A stretch of 64,000 nt of DNA from Xanthobacteraceae bacterium. GTDB lineage: Bacteria > Pseudomonadota > Alphaproteobacteria > Rhizobiales > Xanthobacteraceae. Shown one piece after another: positions 25,164 to 34,431 of the stretch. The position numbers and the translations under genes are program-made. The notes below the pieces were generated by a model. It worked only from the letters and a program-made list of their open reading frames with translations, was not told where the DNA came from and did not search any database. The stretch lies in the NCBI GenBank assembly GCA_029239875.1, contig JARBUD010000006.1, forward strand, positions 1 through 64,000, written 5' to 3'. Position 1 is the stretch's first letter, and every line of letters begins with the position of its first letter.

Positions 25164-26072
25164 CTAGCTCACCGTCCCGCCCGTCACCGCCAGCGCATGG
25201 CGCACGGCGTTGGCTTGGCGCACCAGCGCCGTCGCCACGAACGCCTCCATGGCGTCGGTGAGCGCGGGCTCCGCGAGGAAGCCGCCGCGCTCGCGCCCTT
25301 CGACCCTTCGCACCAGCCCGTCCTGCATGGCGTTCTGCAGGATGTCGACGACATGCGAGCGCGACACGCGGTAGGCGCGGGCGAGCTCGGCCACGGGCGT
25401 CGGCCGACCCGTTCCGCCAGTCGCGAACAAGGCGAGGGCGACCAGGAGCCCGCCGTCGCGGTCGGCGAAGATCGCCAGCGAGGGTATGTCGTGCATCAAG
25501 CGCCAGCCGGCGCGGAACGGCCGCAGCAGCTCGGCGACATAGGCGGCGACGAAGGCATCCTCGTCGAGGCGGTTCAGGCCGGCTTCGCCCTCCGGAAGCA
25601 CCATGCGCAGAGCGTTCAGCATCACCCGCCAACGGTCACGGTGGATCGCCAGCATGCGGTCGGTGACGATGAGGCGCCGGCGGCGGCCATCCGCGTCCGG
25701 CGCCGGAGCCAGGAGGCCGAGCAGGCGACCAGCGGCCAGCACCGCGCCGACCCGGCCGGGGCTGCACACGCCGAGCGCCGTCGCCTCCGCCTTCAGCCGG
25801 CCGGCGGTGAGGCCCGGCCCCGGCGCCGCCTCGAAATGCATGTCGAGCATCAGCAGGGCGAGGACGAACCGCCCGCGGTCGTTCAGCAGGCGTGTCAGCA
25901 GGAAATTGCCGCGATAGGCGCTGGCGAGATTGACCGCCGCCTGGCGGGCGATCCACGGAAAGTCCGGCCGCGCCCGCAGCCGCGCACGCTCTTCCAGCTC
26001 GCCGGGGAGCAGCGCCTCGGGTGCGCCTGCTGCGGCGGGAAGGGGCGTGCCGGCGGCCTGCCTCGCGAACAT
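25164..26072 (-). CDS. Unknown protein with C-terminal winged-helix-like domain
   Basis: The 302-residue soluble protein is not one I recognise by name. The N-terminal half is Ala/Leu/Arg-rich (ARPDFPWIARQAAVNLAS, FVLALLMLDMHFEAAPGPGL) with a possible helix-turn-helix around residues 85-125 (TAGRLKAEATALGVCSPGRVG). The C-terminal part TPVAELARAYRVSRSHVVDI with a following MQDGLVRRVEGRERGGFL wing looks like a MarR/winged-helix module. It is probably a transcriptional regulator. ATG at 26072 has GAGGGG 11 bp upstream; GTG at 26084 is an alternative. It diverges from two secreted-protein genes. Confidence 0.6.
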   Translation of the reverse strand: MFARQAAGTPLPAAAGAPEALLPGELEERARLRARPDFPWIARQAAVNLASAYRGNFLLTRLLNDRGRFVLALLMLDMHFEAAPGPGLTAGRLKAEATALGVCSPGRVGAVLAAGRLLGLLAPAPDADGRRRRLIVTDRMLAIHRDRWRVMLNALRMVLPEGEAGLNRLDEDAFVAAYVAELLRPFRAGWRLMHDIPSLAIFADRDGGLLVALALFATGGTGRPTPVAELARAYRVSRSHVVDILQNAMQDGLVRRVEGRERGGFLAEPALTDAMEAFVATALVRQANAVRHALAVTGGTVS

Positions 26073-26150
26073 ATCGTGACTCACCCCTCGTCGTTGCGAC
26101 CAATAATCGACATTGCCGCCCGATGGCGAAGCATCAATATGCCCGTTGTT

Positions 26151-26162
26151 TCCCCTAGGGGA
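26151..26162. promoter_or_regulatory. 12-bp perfect palindrome at the start of the secreted-protein gene
   Basis: TCCCCTAGGGGA is a perfect palindrome that ends on the A of ATG 26162. It lies in the 89-bp divergent gap between the winged-helix gene and the secreted-protein genes, so it could be an operator for the neighbour's product. No experimental family match is known to me. Confidence 0.35.
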
Positions 26163-26527
26163 TGTCCATTCGAGGCATCGACGTGATCGAATTCCCGTCC
26201 CGCATCCGTTCGCTGGCGCCGGCGGCCGCCGGCGCGCTCCTGCTTGCCGCCCTGGCGCCGCTCGGCGCTGCGCCAGCCGAGGCGGCCGTGATTTACTGCA
26301 CCGGTCCCGGCTATCCCGTCGGCTGCGTGGTCCGCCCCACACCCTATGTCGCCCCGGCGGCGCGGGCGGCGGTCTATTGCACGCGCCCCGGCTATCCCGT
26401 CGGCTGCGTCGCCGGAGTCGGCGCGCCGGGTGTGGGCGTCGTCGGCACACCGGCCGCCCGCGCGGTGGCGCGGCCCGGTCCGGGGGTGAATGGCGGCGGG
26501 CCGGTGAATCGGCCCGGGCTGCGCTGA
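26162..26527 (+). CDS. Small secreted protein with two GYPVGC repeats
   Basis: The 121-residue protein has a signal peptide (LAPAAAGALLLAALAPLGAA, cleavage near AEA-AVI) and then two copies of a ~17-residue module, AVIYCTGPGYPVGCVVRP and AAVYCTRPGYPVGCVAGV, each with two cysteines. A Gly/Pro/Arg/Val-rich tail completes it. Such GYPVGC proteins are frequent in Hyphomicrobiales and have no assigned function. ATG 26162 has AGGGG too close to act well. GTG at 26183 has GAGG at better spacing and would still leave a full signal peptide, so the start is open. The next gene is 25 bp downstream. Confidence 0.7.
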   Translation: MSIRGIDVIEFPSRIRSLAPAAAGALLLAALAPLGAAPAEAAVIYCTGPGYPVGCVVRPTPYVAPAARAAVYCTRPGYPVGCVAGVGAPGVGVVGTPAARAVARPGPGVNGGGPVNRPGLR

Positions 26528-26552
26528 AGACATCATCGATACGGAGGATAGC

Positions 26553-26831
26553 ATGATCCATCGCCACGTCGCCTTGCTTGCCGCGACCTGCCTGGCCGCG
26601 TTCGCGGCCGCGCCCGCCTTTGCCGACAAGGCGGCGGGCGATGCCTGCGCCGCCGGCCTCTCGCCGGACGGCAAGGTGATCTATGCCGCGGTGGGCTCGA
26701 CCAGCGGCGACCTGCGCAGCATCGTCACCGACGCCACCAAGTCGCTGGTGATGTCCGGCAAGATCGACCGCGGCAACGCCCGCGCCAACGCCCAGGCCGC
26801 CGGCGCCTGCCTGGAGCAGGCGCGATCGTGA
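26553..26831 (+). CDS. Small periplasmic hypothetical protein
   Basis: The 92-residue protein has a clear signal peptide (HVALLAATCLAAFAAAPAFA, cleavage before DKAAGDAC). The mature part is about 67 residues with two cysteines (GDACAAGL and GACLEQA) likely to form a disulphide. GGAGG stands 7 bp before ATG 26553. It follows the GYPVGC gene by 25 bp and is probably in the same transcript. The function is not known; I see no enzymatic motif. Confidence 0.7.
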   Translation: MIHRHVALLAATCLAAFAAAPAFADKAAGDACAAGLSPDGKVIYAAVGSTSGDLRSIVTDATKSLVMSGKIDRGNARANAQAAGACLEQARS

Positions 26832-26861
26832 GTCGTTAGTCCGAGAACCAGCCTTTCCGCC

Positions 26862-26949
26862 CTCATGGCCGGGCTTGACCCGGCCATCCAGACTTTTTCC
26901 GTGCGTCGAGCGCAAAGGCTGGGTCCCCGGGTCAAGCCCTGGGATGAGG
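26862..26949. repeat. Family B intergenic palindromic repeat, copy 3
   Basis: The element begins CTCATGGCCGGGCTTGACCC and ends CGGGTCAAGCCCTGGGATGAG. The first half forms the hairpin GGCCGGGCTTGACCCGGCC. It lies 30 bp past a stop codon in the 267-bp gap before gatC; the rest of the gap shows nothing else recognisable. Confidence 0.8.
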
Positions 26950-27098
26950 GAAACGGGATCGTGTCGATCCCTGGAACAGCTTCGGCCGGCATCCGAAACC
27001 CACGACGAACCGACCGACCATGGGCGCCGCGCGTTGCGGGGCGCGGTGCCCGCCTGCTATAGGGCGCGCGTCGGTTTAATCGTTGATTGGGATTTCGG

Positions 27099-27386
27099 AT
27101 GTCGGTCGATCAGGCGACGGTCCGGCGGGTGGCGCATCTCTCGCGCATCGCCGTGACGGAGGACGAGGTGGCTCACCTGCAGGGCGAGCTCAACGCCATC
27201 CTCGCCTTCGTGGATGAGCTCGCCGAGGTGGACACCGCCGGCGTCGAGCCGATGACCAGCGTCATCCCCATGAAGCTGCCCCTGCGCGCCGACGTGGTGA
27301 ACGACGGCGGCGACGCGGCGCGCGTGCTCGCCAACGCGCCCCTGTCCGAGGACGGCTTCTTCGCCGTCCCGAAAGTGGTGGAGTGA
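27099..27386 (+). CDS. gatC: Aspartyl/glutamyl-tRNA amidotransferase subunit C
   Basis: The 95-residue subunit wraps around and stabilises GatA in the GatCAB complex, which amidates misacylated Asp-tRNA(Asn) and Glu-tRNA(Gln). Family sequence is clear: [43 protein letters not shown] and the C-terminal [12 protein letters not shown] at 27099 is used (MSVDQATV). gatA begins 5 bp after its stop. Confidence 0.95.
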   Translation: MSVDQATVRRVAHLSRIAVTEDEVAHLQGELNAILAFVDELAEVDTAGVEPMTSVIPMKLPLRADVVNDGGDAARVLANAPLSEDGFFAVPKVVE

Positions 27387-27391
27387 GCGCG

Positions 27392-28885
27392 ATGGCAGAC
27401 TCTTCGAGCGAGCTCACCCGCCTCACCATCACCGCCGCCCGCGAAGGCCTGGCGCAGGGCCATTTCACCGCCACCGAGCTGACCGAGGCGTATCTCGCCG
27501 CCATCGAGCCGGCGGGCGACCTCAACGCCTATGTGCTGGCGACGCCGGAGAAGGCGCTGGCGATGGCCAAGGCCAGCGACGACCGCATCGCCAAGGGCGA
27601 GGCTGGGCCGCTGGAAGGCATCCCGCTCGGCATCAAGGACAATTACGCGGTCGACGGCGTGCGCACGACGGCCGGCTCGAACATCCTGAAGAACTTCGTG
27701 CCGGCTTACGAATCCACCGTCACCTCGCAGCTCTGGCGCGACGGCGCGGTCTTTCTCGGCAAGCTGAACCAGGACGAGTTCGCCATGGGCTCGTCGACCG
27801 AATCGAGCGCCTTCGGCCCGACCGTGAATCCGTGGCGGCGCAAGGGCTCGGAGCAGAAGCTGGTGCCGGGCGGCTCCTCCGGCGGTTCGGCGGCGGCGGT
27901 GGCGGCGCATATCGCGGCGGGCGCGGCGGGCACCGACACCGGCGGCTCGATCCGCCAGCCGGCGGCCTTCACCGGCACGGTGGGCATCAAGCCGACCTAT
28001 GGCCGCTGCTCGCGCTGGGGCATCATCGCCTACGCCTCCTCGCTCGACCAGGCGGGACCGATCGCCCGCTCGGTGAACGACGCCGCGCTGCTGCTGCGCT
28101 CCATGGCCGGGCACGACCCCAAGGATTCGACCAGCGCCGACCTCGCCGTGCCAGACTACGAGGTCCATTGCGGTGCCTCGGTAAAGGGCAAGCGCATCGG
28201 CATCCCCAGAGAGTACCGCGTCGACGGCATGTCGCCGGAGATCGCGGCGCTGTGGGACAAGGGCGCCGACATGCTGCGCGACGCCGGCGCGGAGGTCGTC
28301 GAGATCAGCCTGCCGCACACCAAATACGCTCTGCCGGCCTACTACATCGTGGCGCTGGCCGAGGCCTCGTCCAATCTCGCCCGCTATGACGGCGTGCGCT
28401 ATGGCGAGCGGGTGCCCGGCCGCGACATCGTCGAGATGTACGAGAAGACCCGTGCCGCCGGCTTCGGCGACGAGGTGCGTCGGCGCATCATGATCGGCAC
28501 CTATGTGCTCTCGGCCGGCTATTACGATGCCTACTACCTGAAAGCGCAGAAGGTCCGCACGCTGATCAAGCGCGACTTCGAGAACGCGTTCGCCGACGGC
28601 ATCGACGCGGTGCTGGCGCCCGCGACGCCGTCGCCGGCCTTCGGCATCGGCGAGAAGTCGGGCGCCGATCCGGTGGAGATGTATCTGCAGGACGTGTTCA
28701 CGGTGACGCTGAACATGGCTGGCCTGCCGGGCATCTCCGTGCCGGCGGGGCTGTCCTCCGACGGCCTGCCGCTCGGCCTGCAGCTGATCGGCCGGCCCTT
28801 CGGCGAGGAGGGGCTGTTCTCGCTTGCCAAGGTGATCGAGGAGGCCGCCGGCCGCCTCATTGTCACCGACCGCTGGTGGGAGTGA
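27392..28885 (+). CDS. gatA: Aspartyl/glutamyl-tRNA amidotransferase subunit A
   Basis: The 497-residue amidase-signature enzyme releases ammonia from glutamine for tRNA amidation. The Ser-cisSer-Lys triad lies in [15 protein letters not shown] (Lys), [14 protein letters not shown] and [19 protein letters not shown] at 27392 has GGAG at good spacing; a GTG at 27383 overlapping the gatC stop would also be in frame. The gene is coupled to gatC, but gatB lies 1.8 kb further on, past a chorismate mutase gene and two genes on the other strand. Confidence 0.95.
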   Translation: MADSSSELTRLTITAAREGLAQGHFTATELTEAYLAAIEPAGDLNAYVLATPEKALAMAKASDDRIAKGEAGPLEGIPLGIKDNYAVDGVRTTAGSNILKNFVPAYESTVTSQLWRDGAVFLGKLNQDEFAMGSSTESSAFGPTVNPWRRKGSEQKLVPGGSSGGSAAAVAAHIAAGAAGTDTGGSIRQPAAFTGTVGIKPTYGRCSRWGIIAYASSLDQAGPIARSVNDAALLLRSMAGHDPKDSTSADLAVPDYEVHCGASVKGKRIGIPREYRVDGMSPEIAALWDKGADMLRDAGAEVVEISLPHTKYALPAYYIVALAEASSNLARYDGVRYGERVPGRDIVEMYEKTRAAGFGDEVRRRIMIGTYVLSAGYYDAYYLKAQKVRTLIKRDFENAFADGIDAVLAPATPSPAFGIGEKSGADPVEMYLQDVFTVTLNMAGLPGISVPAGLSSDGLPLGLQLIGRPFGEEGLFSLAKVIEEAAGRLIVTDRWWE

Positions 28886-28889
28886 TCGG

Positions 28890-29183
28890 ATGCGCGACCT
28901 GCCCGAGAACGAGCGCTCCCTCGCGCCCTTCCGGGCGGAGATCGACATCATCGACGCGCAGATGGTGGAACTGCTCGCCCGCCGCTTCGAAGTGGTCAAG
29001 CACGTCATCGCGGTGAAGCAGGCGGAGGGCCTCGCAGCCCTGCTGCCGGAGCGGGTCGAGGACGTGATCGACAAGGTCAGCGCCCGCGCCGAGACCCAGG
29101 GCGTGCCGCCCGAGCTGGTCGAGAAGCTCTGGCGCGTGCTGATCGAGTGGGTGGTCGAGTACGAGAACGAGCGCCTGGGCTGA
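28890..29183 (+). CDS. Chorismate mutase, AroQ class
   Basis: The 97-residue all-helical protein is a stand-alone AroQ chorismate mutase-like enzyme, converting chorismate to prephenate for Phe/Tyr synthesis. The pattern FRAEIDIIDAQMVELLARRF with VVKHVIAVKQAEG carries the active-site Arg and Lys residues, and ELVEKLWRVLIEWVVEYEN forms the last helix. It starts 4 bp after gatA, so it is part of the gatCA transcript. Some short members of this group act instead as isochorismate-pyruvate lyases; I cannot separate these with certainty. Confidence 0.88.
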   Translation: MRDLPENERSLAPFRAEIDIIDAQMVELLARRFEVVKHVIAVKQAEGLAALLPERVEDVIDKVSARAETQGVPPELVEKLWRVLIEWVVEYENERLG

Positions 29184-29198
29184 GGCGACCCGACCGCG

Positions 29199-29492
29199 CT
29201 AGCGGTCGAGGGAATGCACGGCCTCGTCGAGCGCGTCCTGCTCGACTGTCACCTGTCCTGCTGCCCACTCGCCGAAATGTGCCGCGTTGCGGCAGAAGTC
29301 GGGAACCGGCGCGCCGGACTCCTCCTGGCGCAGCCAGTCGCGGCATTCCTCGCCGGTCTGACAGCCGAGGCAGCGCTGCGCGCCGGCGCGCAGCGCCTCG
29401 TCCGGAATCAGCGGGAATTGCGGGTCGAAACCGGCCCGGATCATCATCCGGCGGAACAGCGCCAGCCGCTCGTCGATGGTGTCCACGCGCAT
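29199..29492 (-). CDS. DUF6455 family protein
   Basis: The 97-residue soluble protein carries four cysteines in an arrangement typical of DUF6455 (RCLGCQTGEECRDWL and PDFCRNAAHF), suggesting a small metal- or disulphide-stabilised domain. The N-terminal helix is DERLALFRRMMIRAGFDPQF. ATG at 29492 (MRVDTIDERL) is chosen. Function of the family is unknown. Its 3' end faces the chorismate mutase gene across 15 bp. Confidence 0.75.
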   Translation of the reverse strand: MRVDTIDERLALFRRMMIRAGFDPQFPLIPDEALRAGAQRCLGCQTGEECRDWLRQEESGAPVPDFCRNAAHFGEWAAGQVTVEQDALDEAVHSLDR

Positions 29493-29554
29493 GCTCGCCT
29501 CCCTTTGCCTCACGGCAGGGTGGCGGATCGGTCAGCCGGGCACCTTGATTCCGA

Positions 29555-30511
29555 TCAACCGGGCAGCACCCAGCGCCGGAAGACCGCAAGATCGATATTG
29601 CCGCCCGACAGCACCACGCCGACGCGCCGTCCGGCGCCGCGGTCCTTCTCCTGCATCAGGGCTGCCAGAGCCGCCGCACCGGCGCCTTCGGCCAGCATAT
29701 GCGTGTCGGTCCAGTAGATGCGGATGGCTTCCGCCACCTCGTCGTCGGTGACGGTGACGACGCGCGAAACGCCCTCGCGGATGAAATCGAGTGCGGTGGG
29801 ATCGGGAATGCGCACGGCGAGGCCGTCGGCCATGGTGTCGGCGCTGTTCAATGTGACCGGATGGCCCGCCTCCAGCGAGCGGGCATAGGCAGGCGCGTGG
29901 GCGCTCTGCACGCCGACGATCTCGGTGTCCAGTCCGAGCAGGTCGCGGGTGCGGATGGCGCCGCATATGCCCGATCCCAGCCCGATCGGCACATAGAGCA
30001 CGTCGAGCGGCGACGCGGCGCGGAACAGTTCCAGCGCCCAGGTTGCGACACCGACCACCAGATCGGGATGGAAGGACGGCGCGAAGACCAGGCCCTCCTC
30101 GTCGGCGAGCCGCATGGCGTGCTGGCGCGCGGCGTCGAAGTCCGCCCCGTGCTCGATCAGCCGGGCACCGAGCGTGCGCATCGCGGCGTTCTTTTCGACG
30201 CTGTTGCCATGCGGCACGACGATGGTGACGGGAATGCCCACGCGCCGGCCGGCAAAGGCCAGCGACTGGCCGTGATTGCCGCGCGTGGCGGAGATGATGC
30301 CCGCCCTCGCATGCCCGCTTTCCGCGAGCCGGGCGAGATGGATGAGCCCGCCGCGTACCTTGAAGGCGCCGGTCGGCGTCTGGTTCTCGTGCTTCACCCA
30401 GACTTCCGTGCCGACCCGTTCGGCCAACAGCGGCCAGGCATATTGGTGCGTACCGGGAAAGACCGCATGCACCTGCCGCAGGGCGTGTTCCAGCTCGTCG
30501 AGGGTGAACAT
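29555..30511 (-). CDS. PLP-dependent threonine/serine dehydratase-like enzyme
   Basis: The 318-residue fold-type II PLP enzyme resembles threonine ammonia-lyases. The Schiff-base Lys is Lys51 in TPTGAFKVRGG, followed by SATRGNHGQSLAFAG that binds PLP. The Gly-rich phosphate loop is IGLGSGICGAI, and VVLSGGNIDL lies at the end. It lacks the regulatory ACT domain of biosynthetic IlvA, so a catabolic or serine/hydroxy-amino-acid role is more likely. It stands alone, divergent from gatB. Confidence 0.88.
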   Translation of the reverse strand: MFTLDELEHALRQVHAVFPGTHQYAWPLLAERVGTEVWVKHENQTPTGAFKVRGGLIHLARLAESGHARAGIISATRGNHGQSLAFAGRRVGIPVTIVVPHGNSVEKNAAMRTLGARLIEHGADFDAARQHAMRLADEEGLVFAPSFHPDLVVGVATWALELFRAASPLDVLYVPIGLGSGICGAIRTRDLLGLDTEIVGVQSAHAPAYARSLEAGHPVTLNSADTMADGLAVRIPDPTALDFIREGVSRVVTVTDDEVAEAIRIYWTDTHMLAEGAGAAALAALMQEKDRGAGRRVGVVLSGGNIDLAVFRRWVLPG

Positions 30512-30668
30512 GGGGCAAACTCAACCGGTGGCGGGGGAGTACCGAGCAATAGGCGATCGCCGCCGGGCGGTAAACCGGCGTGCCCGATGGGTCCGTGCCG
30601 GTTGCGGCGCTGTGGTCCAGGGAGTAGGGAAACGGCGACGAAATCCGTTGTGACGAGATGCGCCGCCC

Positions 30669-32147
30669 ATGAACATGCACGCCCGCCCCGCCGACCCGAA
30701 GAAGCTGATCAAGGGCGCGACCGGCGACTGGGAAGTCGTGATCGGCATGGAGATCCATGCCCAGGTCACCTCGAACTCCAAGCTGTTCTCCGGCGCCTCG
30801 ACGGAATTCGGCGGCGAGCCGAACAGCCATGTCTCGCTCGTCGACGCGGCCATGCCCGGCATGCTGCCGGTGATCAACGAGGAATGCGTCAAGCAGGCGG
30901 TGCGCACCGGGCTGGGGCTCAAGGCGCAGATCAACAACCGCTCGGTGTTCGACCGCAAGAACTACTTCTACCCGGACCTGCCGCAGGGCTACCAGATCAG
31001 CCAGTACAAGAGCCCCATCGTCGGCGAGGGCGTGGTGCTGGTCGACATGCCGGAAGGCCGCATCGAGGTCGGCATCGAGCGCCTGCACCTCGAGCAGGAC
31101 GCCGGCAAGTCGATCCATGACCTGCACCCGACGCAGTCGCTGGTCGACCTCAACCGCTCGGGTGTGGCGCTGATGGAGATCGTCTCCAAGCCGGACCTGC
31201 GCTCCTCAGAGGAAGCCAAGGCCTTTGTGACCAAGCTGCGCACCATCTTGCGCTATCTCGGCACCTGCGACGGCGACATGGAGAAGGGCAATCTGCGCGC
31301 CGACGTGAACGTCTCCGTGCGCAAGCCGGGCGATGATTTCGGCACGCGCTGCGAGATCAAGAACGTCAACTCCATCCGCTTCATCGGCCAGGCCATCGAG
31401 ACCGAGGCGCGCCGCCAGATCGGCATCATCGAGGACGGCGGCACCATCGACCAGGAGACGCGGCTGTTCGACCCGAACAAGGGCGAGACGCGCTCCATGC
31501 GCTCGAAGGAAGAGGCGCATGACTACCGCTACTTCCCCGATCCCGACCTGCTGCCGCTGGAATTCGACGACGCCTTCGTGACCGAGCTCGCGGCGCATCT
31601 GCCGGAGCTGCCGGACGAGAAGAAGGCGCGCTTCGTCTCGGCCTATGGCCTCTCCGCCTACGACGCCGACGTGCTGGTCGCCGAGAAGGACACGGCGGAT
31701 TATTACGAGGCGGTGGCGAAGGGCCGCGACGCCAAGGCGGCTGCCAATTTCGTCATCAACGAGCTGTTCGGCCGGCTGAACAAGGAAGGCAAGGACATCG
31801 CCTCCTCGCCGATCTCGGCCGCGCAGATCGGCGCCATCGTCGACCTGATCGCCGACGGCACCATCTCCGGCAAGATCGCCAAGGACCTGTTCGACATCTG
31901 CTTCACCGAGGGCGGCGACCCGCGCGAGATCGTGGACGCGCGCGGGATGCGGCAGGTGACCGACACCGGCGCCATCGAGGCGGCGGTCGACGCGATCATC
32001 GCGGCCAATCCCGACAAGGTGGAGCAGGTGAAGGCCAAGCCCACCCTGCTCGGCTGGTTCGTCGGCCAAGTGATGAAGCAGACCGGCGGTAAGGCCAACC
32101 CGCAGGCGGTGAACGAGCTGCTCAAGGGCAAGCTGGGGATCGAGTGA
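30669..32147 (+). CDS. gatB: Aspartyl/glutamyl-tRNA amidotransferase subunit B
   Basis: The 492-residue subunit carries the kinase-like active site that activates and amidates Asp/Glu-tRNA. The GatB signature is clear: [57 protein letters not shown]-like and [16 protein letters not shown]. The YqeY-like tail domain ends in [12 protein letters not shown]. Presence of GatCAB implies indirect synthesis of Gln-tRNA and/or Asn-tRNA. The stop overlaps the start of the GNAT gene (TGATG). Confidence 0.96.
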   Translation: MNMHARPADPKKLIKGATGDWEVVIGMEIHAQVTSNSKLFSGASTEFGGEPNSHVSLVDAAMPGMLPVINEECVKQAVRTGLGLKAQINNRSVFDRKNYFYPDLPQGYQISQYKSPIVGEGVVLVDMPEGRIEVGIERLHLEQDAGKSIHDLHPTQSLVDLNRSGVALMEIVSKPDLRSSEEAKAFVTKLRTILRYLGTCDGDMEKGNLRADVNVSVRKPGDDFGTRCEIKNVNSIRFIGQAIETEARRQIGIIEDGGTIDQETRLFDPNKGETRSMRSKEEAHDYRYFPDPDLLPLEFDDAFVTELAAHLPELPDEKKARFVSAYGLSAYDADVLVAEKDTADYYEAVAKGRDAKAAANFVINELFGRLNKEGKDIASSPISAAQIGAIVDLIADGTISGKIAKDLFDICFTEGGDPREIVDARGMRQVTDTGAIEAAVDAIIAANPDKVEQVKAKPTLLGWFVGQVMKQTGGKANPQAVNELLKGKLGIE

Positions 32148-32638
32148 TGGCGCTGGCGGAGGCGGCTTCCGGCGCGCTGGTCTTCCGGCCCGCGCGGCCC
32201 GAGGACCTGGTCGCGATCGTCGGACTGTTCGTCGGCGACGAGGCCGGCGGCCATGGCGACACGCTGGATGCAGCGGTGCTGCCGCGCTACGAGACCGCGC
32301 TCGCCCGCATCTTGGTCAGCCCCAATGACCGCCTCCATGTCGCCGAGGAGGAGGGCCGGGTGGTCGGCACCTTCCAGCTCACCTTCATCCAGACGCTGGT
32401 CCATCGCGGGCGGCTGCGGGCCACGGTGGAATCGGTGCATGTCGCCGGCGACCGTCGCAGCCGGGGGATCGGCGCGGCAATGATCGCCTTTGCGGTCGAG
32501 GAAGCGCGCAAGGCCGGCGCCGGCGTGGTGCAGCTCACCTCCAACAAGCGCCGCACGCAGGCCCACCGCTTCTATGAGCGGATCGGCTTCACCCGCAGCC
32601 ATGAGGGCTTCAAGATGGAGCTCGACGACGGCGTGTGA
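32147..32638 (+). CDS. GNAT-family N-acetyltransferase
   Basis: The 163-residue protein has a GNAT fold. Its N-terminal strand is FRPARPEDLVAIVGLF, and the acetyl-CoA-binding motif A is VESVHVAGDRRSRGIGAAMIA (the Arg-x-x-Gly-Ile-Gly loop). The C-terminal motif B is HRFYERIGFTRSHEGFKM. Substrate is unknown. ATG 32147 overlaps the gatB stop, and this gatB-GNAT coupling is common in alphaproteobacteria. A family A repeat follows 41 bp downstream. Confidence 0.88.
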   Translation: MALAEAASGALVFRPARPEDLVAIVGLFVGDEAGGHGDTLDAAVLPRYETALARILVSPNDRLHVAEEEGRVVGTFQLTFIQTLVHRGRLRATVESVHVAGDRRSRGIGAAMIAFAVEEARKAGAGVVQLTSNKRRTQAHRFYERIGFTRSHEGFKMELDDGV

Positions 32639-32679
32639 GGGGCGGAGTCCGACGCCGGACTTCGTTTTTCCCCGTTGAC

Positions 32680-32785
32680 CCTCATCCTGAGGTGCGAGCG
32701 AAGCGAGCCTCGAAGGAGGGTCGCTCAAGCACACCCGGACGAGCATCCTTCGAGGCCCGGCTTTGCCGGGCACCTCAGGATGAGG
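32680..32785. repeat. Family A intergenic palindromic repeat, copy 3
   Basis: The ~106-bp element starts CCTCATCCTGAGGTGCGAG and ends GGGCACCTCAGGATGAGG, nearly perfectly complementary ends. Internal motifs AGCGAAGCGAGCCTCGAAGG and CCCGGCTTTGCCGGG are shared with the copy at 52967. It separates two converging genes. Confidence 0.88.
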
Positions 32786-32813
32786 TTGATCGTGGTGGGC
32801 TAAGGCATCTTCC

Positions 32814-33524
32814 TCACGGCAGGCAGCGCGCCATGAAGACGTGCCACGCCTTGGCGCCGGTGAGGTTGTGCCGCGCCTTGTAGTCTCCCCACTCGGCATT
32901 GCAGCGATTGACCGCCTCGCGGTCGTTCTCGTCCGGTGCCTTGCTCAAGGCCGGCGCGGGATCGGGCGTCGGCCGGGCGGCGACGGAGGGCACCGAGGTG
33001 CGCGGCTTGGCTGGGGTGGCCGCCTTTTCCGCCGGCTTGTCGTCATCGTCGTCCTTGGGCGCCGCACTGGTGCCGGCGAGGCACTGCCTGGCGAAGTCGC
33101 GATAGGTCTGGCTGCCGGTCTCGTTCTTCGCCTTCAGCTCGTTCCACAGATCCGCGCACTGCTTCATCGACGGCTGCGCGGCGGCGGCGGAGGGGCCGGT
33201 CGGCGCGGTGCCGCGCTTGGGCGGCGGCGTCTCGGCGGGCTTGGCCGCCTGGGTCTTGGCTGGATCGGCTTTCGTCGCCTCGGTCTTGGCGGCGTCCGAA
33301 TCCTTCGCGGCGGCGGCGAGGCATTTCTGCGCGAAGTCGCGATAGGTGAGGTCGCCGGTCTGATTCTTCGCCTTCATCTCGTTCCAGCGGTCGGCGCACA
33401 CCTTCGCGGCGGAAGGAGCATCGGTCCCGGACTGGGCGAAAGCGGGAACGGCCGCCGCAATCAGGGCAGCGGCGAGAAGGGCAGAGAGCAAGGCCTCGGG
33501 CCGGTTCACGGTCACTCTTTTCAT
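32814..33524 (-). CDS. Secreted protein with three Cys-x~26-Cys (PsiF-like) modules
   Basis: The 236-residue protein has a signal peptide (LLSALLAAALIAAAVPAFA-QSG). Three ~28-residue modules follow: VCADRWNEMKAKNQTGDLTY...QKCL, QCADLWNELKAKNETGSQTY...RQCL and RCNAEWGDYKARHNLTGAKA...ARCL. Each begins and ends with Cys and contains Trp, Lys, Thr-Gly and an aromatic-Arg/His-x-Phe stretch, reminiscent of PsiF repeats. They are joined by Ala/Lys/Pro-rich and Asp-rich linkers (KDDDDDKPAEK). It is probably periplasmic. Function is unknown. The first two modules are much closer to each other than to the third. Confidence 0.75.
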   Translation of the reverse strand: MKRVTVNRPEALLSALLAAALIAAAVPAFAQSGTDAPSAAKVCADRWNEMKAKNQTGDLTYRDFAQKCLAAAAKDSDAAKTEATKADPAKTQAAKPAETPPPKRGTAPTGPSAAAAQPSMKQCADLWNELKAKNETGSQTYRDFARQCLAGTSAAPKDDDDDKPAEKAATPAKPRTSVPSVAARPTPDPAPALSKAPDENDREAVNRCNAEWGDYKARHNLTGAKAWHVFMARCLP

Positions 33525-33597
33525 CAGCTCTTCCCCCTGGGCAGGAATCTACCGCGTCCGGCACGGCGAGGCGAGCGGCGCGGGCCCTTTGCCGCGG

Positions 33598-34431
33598 TCA
33601 GCTGGCGGTTTCGTGAGCGGCCGGGCGCAGGCGCAATTGATAGGCCGGGGTGAAGACGCGCCGCCGCAGCAGGGCGATCGCCACCGCGCCGGAGATGCCG
33701 GACGCCGCCAGGATCATGGCCACGATGATGAACTGGAAGATGCCGGCATAGAGCGGGCTGGCGCCCGACACCATCATTCCCGCCATGACGCCGGGTATCC
33801 AGACGAGGCCCAGCGATTTCAGCATGTCGAGGCGCGGCAGCAGGCTGGCATAGACGGCGCTCTGCACATAGGGCGCGACGGTGACGTCCGAGGTCGCGCC
33901 GAGGCACAGCGCCGCCTCGATCGGTCCGACATGCGCCATGACATCGGACTTGAACCGCTCCATCGCCTGCGCGCAGGCGTTCATGCTGTTGGCGATGATC
34001 ATGCTGCCGACCGGCACGAGAATGGCAAGCTGCGTATCCAGCGCCCGGATGAGCGTCATGAACAGGATGATGGTGCCGGCTCCCGCGCCGATAGCCAGGA
34101 AGGACAGATACAGCGAGCCCTCGACCTCCGGTAGCCGGCGCGCCGCGGTCCAGGCCGCCGCGACCATCATGCCGAACAGGATGAGCGCCGCGATGAGCGC
34201 GCCGCCCTTCAGCAGCAGCCCGAGCAGCACGCCGACCAGCGCCATCTGTACGAGGCCGCGCAGCAGCGAGACCGACGTCTCCTGTCCGACCCGGATGCCA
34301 TAATGGCGGCAGAGCGCCACCACGCCGAGGCAGAGGAGGATGGCGGCCACGGCCTGCAACAGGCCGAGCATGACCTGGCTGTCGAGCAGGATCCGGCTGT
34401 CGAGCAGATGCGCGAACAACTCAGTGAGCAT
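33598..34431 (-). CDS. fetB: Iron export ABC transporter permease FetB (UPF0014)
   Basis: The 277-residue protein has about seven hydrophobic helices and the FetB/UPF0014 signature: ALVGVLLGLLLKGG, the VGSMIIANSMNACAQAMERF block, ALCLGATSDVTVAPYVQSAV, and LVWIPGVMAGMMVSGASPLYA. With FetA it forms a heterodimeric iron exporter that lowers iron-driven oxidative damage in E. coli. The start overlaps the end of fetA by 11 bp, showing translational coupling. Confidence 0.9.
   Translation of the reverse strand: MLTELFAHLLDSRILLDSQVMLGLLQAVAAILLCLGVVALCRHYGIRVGQETSVSLLRGLVQMALVGVLLGLLLKGGALIAALILFGMMVAAAWTAARRLPEVEGSLYLSFLAIGAGAGTIILFMTLIRALDTQLAILVPVGSMIIANSMNACAQAMERFKSDVMAHVGPIEAALCLGATSDVTVAPYVQSAVYASLLPRLDMLKSLGLVWIPGVMAGMMVSGASPLYAGIFQFIIVAMILAASGISGAVAIALLRRRVFTPAYQLRLRPAAHETAS

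Noticed and set aside
25164-26915. Longer frame for the winged-helix gene starting at 26915
   Set aside because: It would read through both divergent secreted-protein genes; the upstream part is low-complexity antisense.
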